A DNA stretch of 64,000 nt, from NCBI RefSeq assembly GCF_008831285.2, contig NC_045149.1, positions 4,079,500 through 4,143,499 of the forward strand, written 5' to 3'. How positions within the stretch are numbered: the stretch's first letter is position 1; each line of letters opens with the position of its first letter. Shown piece after piece: positions 25,288-36,756 of this stretch. The position numbers and the translations under genes are program-made. Below the pieces are notes generated by a model that saw only the letters and a program-made list of their open reading frames with translations, did no database searches and was not told the DNA's origin. Source of the stretch: Nymphaea colorata (Eukaryota > Streptophyta > Magnoliopsida > Nymphaeales > Nymphaeaceae).

Positions 25288-25669
25288 GAAATCGTAGCCA
25301 ATGATTTCCCGTTGTGGAGTGCACTATTTGTGACACTTTTGGCATCTCAAAATTTAATTTTACCCATCCGACAATGGACGTTGGCCTACTAGTTAGGTAC
25401 TTTCTTTATTAAGGTGCAAAACAAGAACGTATGTACGACATCGAATACTGCAATCAAATTGGATTTCAAAATTTTTAGTGGAGTAATTCGTATGTAATGT
25501 GTGTGTTTTAGTAAGTTTTCACATAGTAGTTTTGTTGTGATATCCCAAACGATTTTCCTTCTTCTTCTAAAAAACGATTTTCATGTAAAAGTTTGTGCAT
25601 GCTTTCTCTTGTTTAATCTATGTTATATCAATATAAGTTTCAAGTAAGTTTGTTGTTAAGGATCAAAAC

Positions 25670-25890
25670 TGAAGCGGGGGTGTGTAATGACCAAAGTACC
25701 TTTCATCAAGTGAAAAAAAAACGAACGTTTTGAAAAGGACAAACAAGAGATTGTAAAAAGTAAAAAACTAAAAAAAGCAATGCATTATAATTTCTAAAAT
25801 ACCACAACCATCTCTCATTTTTTGGAGGAGTGTATTTATGTTGCCTGCACAGGGTTGTTCACGGAACTCGATCTCGATCAAAGCATATAC
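25670..25890. repeat. AATGACC dispersed repeat, copy 2
   Basis: It contains GTGTGTAATGACCAAAGTACC, an A-rich body, AAAATACC and AACTCGATCTCG. The collinear position in the copy at about 39.28 kb lacks it, so it probably inserted after the block duplicated. Confidence 0.6.
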
Positions 25891-26351
25891 AGGAACTCAT
25901 TTTTCATATTTTATTGTTATATTTTGCTTTGGTATAAAATTTTATGAATTTTTGCACAGTGCGGTACGGGAAGAGGTGGTCATCCTGCAGAAATATAACC
26001 CATAAACTATGCAGTAACGCCCGTAATCACTACAGATGTATTCTAACACCACTGCTACTCTGCTAGAGCACTGTGGTCTAGCAATCTATACCGGTGAAAC
26101 TATCACATCGAGTAGCACACAATTTATTGGATCATATCTTTTGATCACGCAAATAGATTTGGCAATTTTTTGTGCCTTGTAAAGCATGACATATGATCGC
26201 TGTTTTGGATAGAAACCAAAATAATTTTTTAAGTTTAGAAGTTGTTTGCTAAAAACAGGGTAAATAGCTGTTTTTTAATAAATTTGGACTTTGAAGATGA
26301 ATATGTGGACTCGTAGAAATCTTATTCTTTGTCATTAAGTGAGTGAACTTC

Positions 26352-26356
<5 letters not shown>

Positions 26357-26389
<33 letters not shown>
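26357..26389. repeat. (TA)n microsatellite, homologous to the one at 39.62 kb
   Basis: A 33-bp TA tract at the same place in the duplicated block where copy C has about 55 bp. Confidence 0.9.
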
Positions 26390-26392
<3 letters not shown>

Positions 26393-27353
26393 TAAAATCA
26401 ATTAGGCATGCAAAGATTTCAACAACCAATCGTCAGATATGAAATAAAACCATTTTGGAGTATTAAGGTAATTAAATAAATATCCAAGGAAACTTGTAAC
26501 CAAATTATTTTGACTACTTGATTACTTTATGGAGTGGCTTTAGAGCTTGATCAAACAAGAAGACACAGAAAAGTCAAGGCTCGTTCACATACGCACATAT
26601 ATATATAAAGAAGATTGCACAGTAGTCATATGACTTCATATCTTGTAATAAATGTATAGATTGCATGAAGTTTAATTGTAAATGCTTTCTGCTAATTAAT
26701 CAGGTTTTTCTGATACAAATTTTAATTTCTCAAATCAAGCTGGTTTATCATCCAGTTTCACCGTTGCGGAAATGCAGGATCTGGCTTCCATGACCATTTG
26801 GGAGCTAAAAAAAATTATAGATATATGCAATGCCCTTTGAAGCAGCAATAGCTCAAGACATTAGCCCCACCATGGGGCAAGCTCATTCCAGCACTCAAAT
26901 AAAGTAAAATAATCAACTGGTCAAACAGTGCTAATTATGCGGCTTCTGCTCCACCTAGATGCGACTGATGACAATTAAAAAAGAAAGAAAAAGTACTTAT
27001 AGGACGCAGCATCGATTAAGCACAAGAACTGTGCAACTTGCTTGTTGGTTGATGAGACACTAAGCACTCCCAAAGCTGCACGATGGAATTCAAAGAGCTT
27101 CACTTTGATGAATTTCAAACAGAGAGATCCGCGACGCACAAGAAGGGAAAAGTGAAGTCGTAATTTTAGGAATGAAAAATGTATAAAGGTTGAAAAAGTG
27201 TGCACTTTGTTTTGTTTATTTTGCAAATCAGAAAGATCCTATGGCGCCCATAGGATTATTTCCATCCAATGGCTTATGGAAACCTACTGTGACCATCATG
27301 GTAATAGTCTAGGAAACACTCACATACTAGTTGGGGTCAAGGTCTGATACACC

Positions 27354-27577
27354 TAGGGGCAGAGCCATAAATTTTGGGGTCAAAATCTGATACACTTAAG
27401 GGCGGAGCCATAATTTTTTTATGAGGAGAGCTGAATTAAAGTTTATGGATCAAAATATCATTTTTCAAAATTTTTATATATGACAAATAATTTTTTTAAA
27501 ATTTACATGTAAATTAAAAAAAAATTGAAGTGGGGCAAGGCCCATATGGCCCACCCTCCCCCTTGATTCCGACCCCG
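27354..27577. mobile_element. hAT-like MITE of the GGGGCGGAGC family, with duplicated junction
   Basis: The insertion is flanked by GATACACC (27346-27353) and GATACGCC (27578-27585), 8-bp near-duplicates. The matching place in copy C near 40.57 kb has a single GATACACC and no element, which is an empty site. The left junction occurs twice, 43 bp apart (27346 and 27389), showing a tandem duplication of flank plus terminal repeat after insertion. The right end reads CCTTGATTCCGACCCCG. There is no coding capacity. Confidence 0.75.
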
Positions 27578-28660
27578 GATACGCCCACTGATAATGCACA
27601 CATGTATAGACATTTCAGAAGGATGGTTTTTAATATTTGTATGTGGTTGTGAATATAAAGATCACATCAATAAGATAAGTTATAGATAAAACAAATGAAC
27701 CTTATTGAAATCGGAGAGTGTGGTAAAACCAATCACTAATTAATGATACTGCTAGTTGAATTAATTCATTGTTCCTATACAGGGTAACTTATGCTGACAA
27801 TCAAATATTGAAACAGCCACTTAAATAAAAGTAATTGTTTGAGTTATAAAGGCAACTTTTTAGGGTCAAATTATCTTTTACGTATAGAAAGTGTAAAGTG
27901 TCGTTTACCACAGTATACGTGTCAGAAATATCCAGCTGCACTCTTTTTTATTTATCTTATCAAACATTGAAACTTGAGAAATCAACTCTCTTAACCTGCA
28001 AGAATGACCTCTTTGCTCTCTTAATAACAGAAGATGCTCACCTGCCACCATGTAAAGGCACCCCCAAAAGAAAAAGACACACCGTCCTTCTAATGAACGC
28101 CCATATAAAAGTTTAACTTTTCAGTGCAAAATATGGACAAATTTAAACGTTAATGGTCAAACCTCACATTTGACTCTCTACAATAGTAGCTAAAACTCAA
28201 TGTGAACGGATCCTCCTGAATGGGTATGGGCCCAACTCTTACCACACACACATTAGCTACTAATCCTTGCATGCTCAGCTTTATCCATACATGACATCTT
28301 CCCTTTTATTCCATAATATTCTAACATCACTATATGGGTACATTAGGACTTGAGCTTCCAAGGCATGATTTCGAAAGTTGATATCCCTGTAGGCGTCTTA
28401 TACAAGCGTAGGCTGCCCTTAGTGGAGGACAACTATCTCTGTAGGAATTCATCCATCTCTATCTAATGCTTTATATAGTTGCCAAGGGCTGTTTAGATTC
28501 AAATTCATATGGTACCTTAGAATCATTCAAAAATAAAAACTTACTTTCACGATAGGTAATAGAGCGCAACATAATATGATTGTTTCCCTAGGGATAACTT
28601 ACCTAAGCCCTCCATTGTAGATTTAGAATAACTTCATTAGAAAAAGAAGGCACAATGTCA

Positions 28661-29312
28661 AATGCATACAACGAAAGTTCAGACGCCACTTTCACCCTCT
28701 AATCACGCATTCAATTTAATTGAGGGACCTACATCCGTGGCCTAAGCTTTCAGGCTTTAGGCTAGACGCGTTCTTCATTCATTGTTGTTTTGATACATTT
28801 AGACAATCTTTAGGAGATAGATTCATTTTGGAAGTTACATTGAAATTTGTCACTATTTGTTTGGCCTTCACTACGAAAGGAAAGATGCATTGTAGATGGC
28901 TTATAGTGTCATAAGATCAGCAATGAAAGATAATTTTCGATATTAGCTTCTACAACATACCCGTGTTCAGCAACAAAATATTTGGTTGTCAAAAGTGATA
29001 GAAATAGTAATGAAAAAGTATTGGTTGCTTGCGGAGCTGATTATACAACTTAGTAAGGAAAAATGGTTGCAGTTGCTATAGCTTCTACTATTAATCCACC
29101 ATTTAGGATTCATTGCCGAAGCATACTATATGAATAGCCCCTAGTACCCTTTGCGTGAATTTTTCCCAGTTTCACACGATATTTCTCTGTTCCTTTTTCG
29201 GCCACCATTTTCCATCGTTAGTTTTCATTTTTCGGCCGCGTGCACATCCATCAGCAGCCCTCAATACACGAATGATTGGGGCGTTGTCACCGGTGGCTGG
29301 CTGTTAGCAAAC
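28661..29312. other. Intergenic DNA
   Basis: No recognised gene or repeat. Similarity to the 41-kb block stops near 28660. Confidence 0.4.
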
Positions 29313-29456
29313 TTTTGCAGCGGTTGGGTTTCTCTTCGTCGAGTAGAGCCTGGAGAAGCGAAACCCAAGCGGCATTTCCAAATTTTTTGCAGCGGTCTGG
29401 TTTCTTTTCCCCGAGTTGAGCCTGGAGAAGTGAAACCCAAGCTGATGATACAGCAG
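29313..29456. repeat. Tandem duplication, 72-bp unit, in a GC-richer segment
   Basis: The block TTTTGCAGCGGTTGGGTTTC occurs at 29313 and, with changes, at 29385. The unit also holds GAGCCTGGAGAAGCGAAACC. The surrounding 29.15-30.0 kb is GC-richer than its neighbours and is open in several frames, but I do not recognise a protein. It could be an untranslated leader or first exon of an unknown gene. Confidence 0.7.
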
Positions 29457-30733
29457 AGGCCGTGGGGGACGAGCCAGAAATGCCCCACCGGCGACTTCAT
29501 GGTGCCATCTCCCTCACCCTCAGACAGTACGCTTCGGAAACTATTCGTCCGCCGCCAGACCAAGAACTGCTGCAACTTCATATTCCACTCTTCCACTCCC
29601 CCCTTTCACTCTCTTCGCCAAATTGACCTAGTCTGGCCCTTCTTCTCCTCCTCCTCTTCCGAAGAATCCATAAGCCCGCTGAGAAAGAGAGAGAGAGAGA
29701 GAGAGAAGAATGAAGGTGGAATTAGGGATTTTTTATCCTCTATTTCTGAAACTTCGCCTTTGCTCCTTGTTTCTTTATAAAGTGGGGAGGAAGAAAAAGA
29801 GTAGGAGTAGGAGCAGAAGGAAGTAAGAAGGAGAAGAGCTTTCAAATGAAGTAGCAATTCGGTTTTGGAGTGCAGTGGACAGAACCACCACCCAAAAAAA
29901 TACCGCAAACCCACCGAAGATCTAGAGACGGAAATGGTAGGAAAATGGTTTCAGGCATTTCTATTAGGGGCTCTTCTTTCGATAGTATTACCAAAACCTC
30001 TCGTGTTCCAAAATTTTCCATATGAACCATATTTTTAACTATCAATCATTGAATAAAAAACAAAAAAAGAAAAAGTGTTCGCATTTCTCCAAAAAAAAAA
30101 AAATCGAAAGTTATTTCGTTCAAGTTGACAGAGTTTTCTCAACATTAAATTCTAAAGCTTACAGACAAGACTACCCCTCCCTTTGGTTGCAGCTATAGAT
30201 CTTGCCAAAAAATTTGAAAAGGTTGAGTGCCTCTTGCGGAATTTAACAAAAACTATAGGCCCCTATTGTGAAACTTTCACTACAGTAATTTTCGAACTTC
30301 CTGGCCGCGGAGTCCAAATTGCAGGCTGAGGGTTCACAACTGGGTTCTGGTCCACGATAAGAAAATGAGAAAGTCAAAAATGCTTGATGCTAATCGTAGA
30401 ACCTCGTAAGATGGACCGTTGCCTGTTCGTAGTGCATTCTATGTTTGGTGCATCATTAGTATTTCGTTATATCTATTGCTGTGTACATGATTATGCAAGT
30501 GTGTTGCAGAAGTGTTTGGTGGAATGACATGACCGTTTTCAGGCTGCTAGACATTCTCAATGACTAAATTTTCTGGTTGAGACTATTTCTTCGCTGCAAG
30601 TTTAAGGTATGTCTATGTTGTCTTACATATGAAGTCATCAATTTGCTTTTCATCATGCTGTGTGGCCTAGTTCTATGAATGTCAAGTTTACCTTTATTCT
30701 TGCGGTGTATGATATTTATAATGCACTTGTCAG

Positions 30734-30800
30734 GACCCCACGGAAGCTGACAAGTTGTTGAAGATTCAACGAGTTTTGGATGAAGCTAGAATTGTGTTTG
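30734..30800 (+). pseudogene. YKT6-type SNARE exon fragment
   Basis: After a good acceptor (CACTTGTCAG) the plus strand encodes DPTEADKLLKIQR and VLDEARI, matching the start of the SNARE motif region of plant YKT6 v-SNAREs, which act in membrane fusion at the Golgi and vacuole. Only about 20 residues match; the reading then diverges and soon stops. I found no longin domain upstream and no C-terminal cysteine tail downstream, so this is an isolated exon piece. Confidence 0.6.
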
Positions 30801-32280
30801 TGGGCAAAGTTGTCTTGTTAGTTATATTATTTCAAAAGAAATCATTGTATTGTTTTTATGTAGATTTCTCTTTGTTTCAGCACTGACGATCTCTCCCTCA
30901 TTTAATCTTTGGTTTATTATTTTTCTTTGTACAAGTTGATTTGGAAAACAGTTAGTGCCGATTTCAAGGGCTTGCTTGATGCATACCGACATGAACAGGG
31001 GATTGTGTGGTTGATATTTTGAAGCTGCATGATCATACAATCGTCATCTAAGGGAAGGTTTTGCTGTTCCTTTCAATTGGAAGCTTTTTTTTTTTTTTTT
31101 ACATGTTTCTTTCAATCCACTTAGATAATTCACTACATACAATATGCCCATCAACGACACACGGTTGCCGACACATGGAAGACCATGTGTCGGCTTTCCC
31201 TTCTCTTCACCACTGGAACTCAAACGGGTCTATTTTTCGTATCCATCCCAAGCTCTTCAATTATCTATGCACCGCACATGAAGCTCGCACAAAAAAATCA
31301 CTGTTCTTGCCAAAACCATTCTTCTCCGACGAGGCTGGCCACACGACCCTGCTGCTCCTTCGATTTCATCCCTCATTCAATTCGGTGTTGCTCGTCTTCC
31401 AATGGGACTATGCTTCTGGTCCGCAGGTGCTGCCTCAGTTGTAAAGGCTGCTACTCACCCACCTCTCTCTCGGTCTGCTTGAGCAGCCCATCTTTGCGGC
31501 TGCATCGCTACTCCAGCAGGACCCTTTTTTTTTTTCTTTTTGAAATCTCCCTGTTTATCTCTCTCTCATCAGAACTCATGAATCAAATTTTTTCCTGCGA
31601 TTAATTTGTGGCTGCATCACTACTCCAATTTATTTCTGTCTCCCAAGTGGAGATTTATTCATTTGCAGACGTGATAAGTTGTCACAACTTCCTCAGGCTT
31701 CTATGTACTTCTGGTCATCAATTTGATAGGGGTCACTCGCAACCAAAGGATCCTTCAATTGTAGCCAATTCTTGACTGCTTGTTCCCTTTCTCTTTTAGT
31801 TGTTAGCAATTGGGTTTTGTCTTTGGTTTCATGATGTGGATGGAATCATTGCTGAGATTTCTAGGCGCATTGTTTCTCTTGTTAGCATTCTGATCGTTCT
31901 CTTGCCAGTTCATTGTACTAAGCAAATCTAAATTTGTGGCCGCGGAAAAATGTCAGCAAAGGGTTTAGTTAACCTCATATTTGAACCCTTTGAAGGTTGA
32001 AACAGAGGAATCTTGATAGGTGTAGTCATGTGATTTAATGGATCTGGTTTTTATTCTATTATAGTATAGAATATTTATTTTTCTCATTGTCACAAACATG
32101 TTGTCTCGTATTTCTAAACATATTGTGTTAAAAGTGGAAGAGATAAAGAAAATTGAATCATAATATTTTGAAAAACATCACCAACTCAAGTGATCAGGAT
32201 TATGGCAATATTTTCATGCTTTTATGCATGTGCGCGTGGCATGCATGATAATTTCTATTAATTTAAAGGATTAATACGGT
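30801..32280. other. No gene recognised
   Basis: Open frames at 31061-31604 are short and unlike any family I know. The stretch has T-rich tracts and no clear repeat. Confidence 0.35.
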
Positions 32281-32895
32281 CAATTTCTGATCTGGGTGGT
32301 TATCATGACAAGAACCTTGAATCTAGTTTGGTTTCCGCAAATCATGTTATAGGGCGCACCTCTTCTCAACCATTGAAATATTTCAGGCGATGGTAATTTT
32401 TTTACTTTTGAAGATCCATGCTTCAGTCATAACAAGGGGTTCGTGTCTGGTCAGCAATCACATCATGTTATAGGGCGCACATCTTCTCAACCAATGAATG
32501 ATATTTCGGGCAATGGTAATTCTTTTACTTTTGAAGGATCCATGCTTCAGTCATAACTAAGGGTTCGTGTCTGGTCAGCAATCTTTAGACAAGGACATTC
32601 ACACATCTTGGCAGGGAGAGATTAAGAACAGATCATTTTTGTTTTCTCAACAAACAGAGCAATCTTTCAGTTGAACGCAGCAAGTCAAACTACAGGCGTT
32701 CATAGCTCATCACATATTCATCCCATTTTTGGAAGCTCAGTAGATTCAGCTGGTACTCTGCCTGAGGCAGGTTCTATTGGAAGCAATAGCTGTGATATGT
32801 CAGGGTATGAAAAGCCATTAGGAGATGCCAATCCTCTTCCTTCAGTTCCATCTTCTTGGGGCACATCATGTGCTGGTGTTTCCAGCATATACTGA
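32281..32895 (+). pseudogene. Unrecognised coding-like fragment with internal 121-bp duplication
   Basis: The plus strand has good protein-like sequence: SDLGGYHDKNLESSLVSANH, VIGRTSSQP, KGFVSGQQSLDKDIHTSWQG, KNRSFLFSQQTEQSF, then, after a shift near 32670, NAASQTTGVHSSSHIHPIFG and SGYEKPLGDANPLPSVPSSW, ending with a stop at 32893-32895. The block at 32341-32461 is repeated at 32462-32583 and this breaks the frame. The Ser/Gln-rich style suggests a disordered region of a nuclear protein, but I do not know which. Confidence 0.45.
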
Positions 32896-33431
32896 ACCAT
32901 TTTGAATTGTGAAGTTTTGTGTTTCTTGTGTTAAGTCGTTAACACTTTCATCATATATAATTTATTTGCGCTTCACCTGCAGGTATTGGGATCACTCGTG
33001 TTTGTAGTGTGGACATATGGTAAGGGTATGGCAATATGTACAGTGAAAAGTTTAAGTGCTTGTTACTTTCATCCATATTGTATCAAGAATTTATAAACTA
33101 CAGCAGGGAGACCAGAAACTTCTATCATACAAGGATGGATTGTTGGCCTACAGTTACTACCGATTACCATTTTAGTGCTCTTTTCTGATCTTGCAATCAG
33201 CTGGTGATGGCTACAACTGTTTTCTTCTAGTATTCATGTGTCTATGCTTCTTTCTATATGCAGTGAGGTCCTATATGCAGGTTTGCTTCTTCTCTAGCTA
33301 GAACTATTCCTTAATTGTTGTCGTTTTTTCAATCTTATGCTGGAAATTTAATATGAACTCAATGGTGGAACAGAATCCATTTGTGAACTGCATGAAGTAT
33401 CTGCACAAGAGTTTATCTAGCTATATGCAGG

Positions 33432-33501
33432 TTCACAATGGAGCTGCATTGTCTGTCATAGAGCCATTCACGATGGAGCTGCATTGTCTGTCATAGAGCC
33501 A
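33432..33501. repeat. Tandem duplication, 35-bp unit
   Basis: TTCACAATGGAGCTGCATTG and the following 15 bases are repeated once, nearly perfectly. Confidence 0.92.
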
Positions 33502-33968
33502 AACGTAGTAAGCCGGCATGCAATGTTTAATTTTCCCTATGCACATCAAGCGTTTTTTTGCCTTTAGGTCTTCCCTACAAGGATTATCATAGCGATTATA
33601 AATTCACTCTCACTACCTCTACAAAAGCAGCGGGCATTGTGAGCTATTCTCTAGATTCGTTTTCTGTTCTTAGTGTTCCTACTTCCATTCTCTCACTGTT
33701 GATTTTTTAAGTTATAGGCTTTTAGTACTTTCGAGCCCTAGGCTTCCGTCCACACATCGAAACCCGCTACCGCAGACTGCCGATGTTAGGTGAGAGTCTC
33801 TCTTTTGTGTGCTGGATTCATTCAAAAGCATATTAAAGTAAGGCTTTTGGATACTTTTCATAATCACCTTTCACTCAATCTATAAAGAAAACCATATCTT
33901 GAGGTTCTTGAAACTAATTAAAACAATATTATTTTAGGTTGTCCATCCGAGCTTTTTGGATGTGAAAA

Positions 33969-34198
33969 ATGGCTGCAGAGCTGAATCAATCTTGGGTTAA
34001 TGAAAAAAGGTTTAGGACCAGCAGAAGGCAGGATTTGATGTTGTTGGCATCATGTGGCTCATATTTCAACGAGCACGATTTTTGCTACGTGCATGTGTTT
34101 GTTGGACTTATATACAAGTTCTTCCTCAAGGGTGCAGTAGAGAATGTCTTGGAGTGGAGTTCTCATGTGCAGCTTGCTGACCAATCAGTTGTTCCACT
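33969..34198 (+). other. Unidentified open frame interrupted by a MITE
   Basis: The frame starts MAAELNQSWVNEKRF and runs into the MITE at 34199. The sequence resumes after the element with VPLDGIYRVVD in the same sense as the interrupted SVVPL, so it was continuous before insertion. I do not recognise the family. It is likely another gene fragment. Confidence 0.35.
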
Positions 34199-34393
34199 TA
34201 GGGGCGGAGCAAAGTTTGGCGTGCATGGGCCTTGGCCGCACCTCAAGATTGTTTTTTTAAAAATTTACATGTAAATTCTAGAAAATTTCAATTTTTTTAT
34301 GTAAAAATTTTGAAAAATGATATTTCAGCCGTAATCAAAATTTAGAAACTTTAATTTGGGCTCCCTCATGAAAAATTTCTGGCTCCACCCTTG
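34199..34393. mobile_element. hAT-like MITE (GGGGCGGAGC family), 195 bp
   Basis: The left end TAGGGGCGGAGC and right end GGCTCCACCCTTG are imperfect inverted repeats. Flanks are GTTCCACT (34191-34198) and GTTCCATT (34394-34401), matching at seven of eight bases. The interior is AT-rich with ATTTACATGTAAATT, a motif shared with the copies at 27.4 and 42.1 kb. Confidence 0.75.
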
Positions 34394-34478
34394 GTTCCAT
34401 TAGATGGGATATATAGAGTTGTAGACTATTAATACTGTTGAAGTTCCTAGGGATGAGTTCAAAGGGTCTGAGATGCTT

Positions 34479-34622
34479 AGGAATGACATTCAAAGACGGC
34501 CTCAGAGAGTTTGTTGAGTTCCATGCAGAAAGTCATCCTTCTCAATGCTTAGGAATGACACTTAAAGATAACATGCGAGAGTTTGCTGAGTACCGTGCAG
34601 AAAGTCATCCTCCTCACAAAAA
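34479..34622. repeat. Tandem duplication, 72-bp unit
   Basis: Units beginning AGGAATGACA at 34479 and 34551 encode related peptides (REFVEFHAESHP and REFAEYRAESHP) in an open frame that ends at 34684-34686. Preservation of the frame in both units suggests a coding origin, but no family is recognised. Confidence 0.7.
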
Positions 34623-34690
34623 ATTGCTTGATCTGGCAAACTACTTTGCAATTGAGAGCAATCTACTTTTGTTGAACTCAAAGTGACTGA

Positions 34691-36756
34691 TAAAGATTAT
34701 TAGTATTCAAACTCCATTAATTTCATCAATTTTATGATTTGAAAACCTGATGATTGAAGTTTTAGATTTTGGTATATGTATGCGGCAACAATGCATTAAG
34801 AATAATTTTTTAACTCACTATATATATATATATATTAGGTAGTTGGACAGTTACTTTTGCTGGCATGTATCCAGTGCGGGCCAAAGTGATCATTTCTCCA
34901 ACCTTAGGGTGCATCTGACCCAACACAGGCAACCCCGTCTCTTGTTGAGCACTGGAAGTGACTTGTCCTGGCATTTGAAGTTTCTGAAATTATGGAATTT
35001 AAGTAATCATGAAGTTTTTGTTCTCTTGAATTGGACTTTTGGTGCCTAAAGATTTTGAATTGTTGTGCTTGAGATGTTTAACCCATCTAATGCTTTGCCC
35101 CAAAGCCTGATAACTGAAACCTGAAGATTGACAAGCAAGACGATCTTGAATATTTACATACGAATCTATGCCTTTAATGTACACATTCCCTCCTTCTCGT
35201 TACATCCATTAACATCTAAATAAAGAATGTAAGTTTCTTCTTGTTGCTCTGATTATCTACATGGCATGGATCACCAAAAGTGATTCTGCAACATTTTATT
35301 ATTGGTTCATTTGCCTTTCTTTTCTAGTCGTGGTGGACTTTATGTTTCTCCAACTAAGCTGGTAGTAGGCCTAGTGGTTTGATTGCTGAAGCTTTGGCTG
35401 TTATCATGCCATTGAAGTTAAAAGGTGTTGTAATGAAATCATGAAGTATGAATAATCTACCATCTTCATGGAAAAATGTCTAAATACTTTTGTGCAGTTT
35501 TTTTTCTCCTTTTCCCATGTATCAGTTCTTTGCTGTAAATTTCTTTTTATGTTATTTCACTTTTCTTTTGATTGTAGGATACCTTGAAAATACACAGAAA
35601 AATCATGGAAGCTTTAAAGAGCATGCAAAAATGGCAAGCATTCTTGAACCTTTATGTTCCTTTTAAATGATAGATGGAAGGAAACTTGATTTAGGAATCC
35701 CTTAAATTTTGCTTATTCTTAGTCATCAGGATAAGGGAAATACCTAAGATATTTATATTGGAAGGGCATATATGACTGTCGTTGCTTTTAGTTCAAATGA
35801 GATAAACATATTTGAAGTGAATGATGCTATGTCGTCTAGAGGATAGCATTTGAAACCATTGCAGAGACCAAGCAGGTCCGCTGGGTCATGTCCTTGGCTT
35901 TACACAATTTTGTTAGAGAGCTCAATTTTGTAAGAGAGCTCTCTCTCTCTTTGTTAATAAATGGTTTATCAATATCAACATTCACATTTGCATCACCCTC
36001 TAGCATATTGCAGTTGTTGAGCACCTTTTAAGAGGTTTACGAGAGTATGTAAAAATTGTGAGCTTCTAAATATTAGCCGTATATTCACATTTGGTTATTT
36101 TCATATTTAATCACAAGTTTTATCTATGATCTTCCAAAATTTCTATAGGTATCACCCACAAGGTCATCTGCAACTCTGTTCCTATCTCCCTAGAAGAGTA
36201 TAATCCTAATGATGCAGATGACAAGAAGTGTGAGGAGATGGAAACCAATGTTGAGGAAGGTGGAGTAAGCAGTGAAGAAATGAAAGATGGATTCATGGCA
36301 AGGGTGCAGCTTACTACAAAGAGCTCATGGGAGTGGATAAGATCCACCAACTAGAGGGATTTAAAGATGGGAGATCTACGTGGTTCTTCTATATCCTCTT
36401 TCCGACCCCTGGTTCATCATAAAAGATGATGAAGGGAAGTTATTCTATCATCTAAGACAAAATTATGTCAAGAAATTACAAGAAATAGGAAGACTTGCTA
36501 TGACATGATGCCTTTGATGGTTTTCTGTGTAAGCTAGCATATCTTAAAGTCCTGCTGAGCTTCAGTTTTCATGCAAAGTTCGGTGAGAGAGAACCACTAC
36601 CTCTCACTCTCTGGCTCATTGCTTTTGGTATCTTTATCTTGTTCTCATGATGAGAAAAATGCATAGTTAAAGTTTCCAAAAATAAACATCACAATGGTTA
36701 TCAATTTTTTCATAGGAAGTGAAACAAATTCTACTAGACAAAATATTTTACAGGTT
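34691..36756. other. Intergenic DNA with one exon-like piece
   Basis: At about 36145-36353 the plus strand has an acidic open stretch (EEYNPNDADDKKCEEMETNV, KDGFMARVQLTTKSSWEWI) that looks coding but is unidentified. A TA tract lies at about 34820. Nothing else is recognised. Confidence 0.35.

Larger units (their letters stand above)
25288..28660. repeat. Segmental duplication block, copy A
   Basis: Most of this stretch is collinear with 38858-41556. Anchors include GCACTATTTGTGACACTTTT, TTTATTGTTATATTTTGCTT, GCAACTTGCTTGTTGGTTGA, AAGATCACATCAATAAGATA and GGCGTCTTATACAAGC. No gene is recognised in it. Together with exons 1-3 of gene A, which match 38.27-38.74 kb, it defines a duplicated block of originally about 5.7 kb. 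Confidence 0.85.

Noticed and set aside
29151-29780. 209-codon plus-strand open frame
   Set aside because: GC-richer segment open on both strands, containing a 72-bp tandem duplication and a short GA tract. No family recognised, so not called as a gene.
34191-34401. Possible NPH3-type gene around VPLDGIYRVVD
   Set aside because: Only about eight residues resemble that family; too short to support the call.
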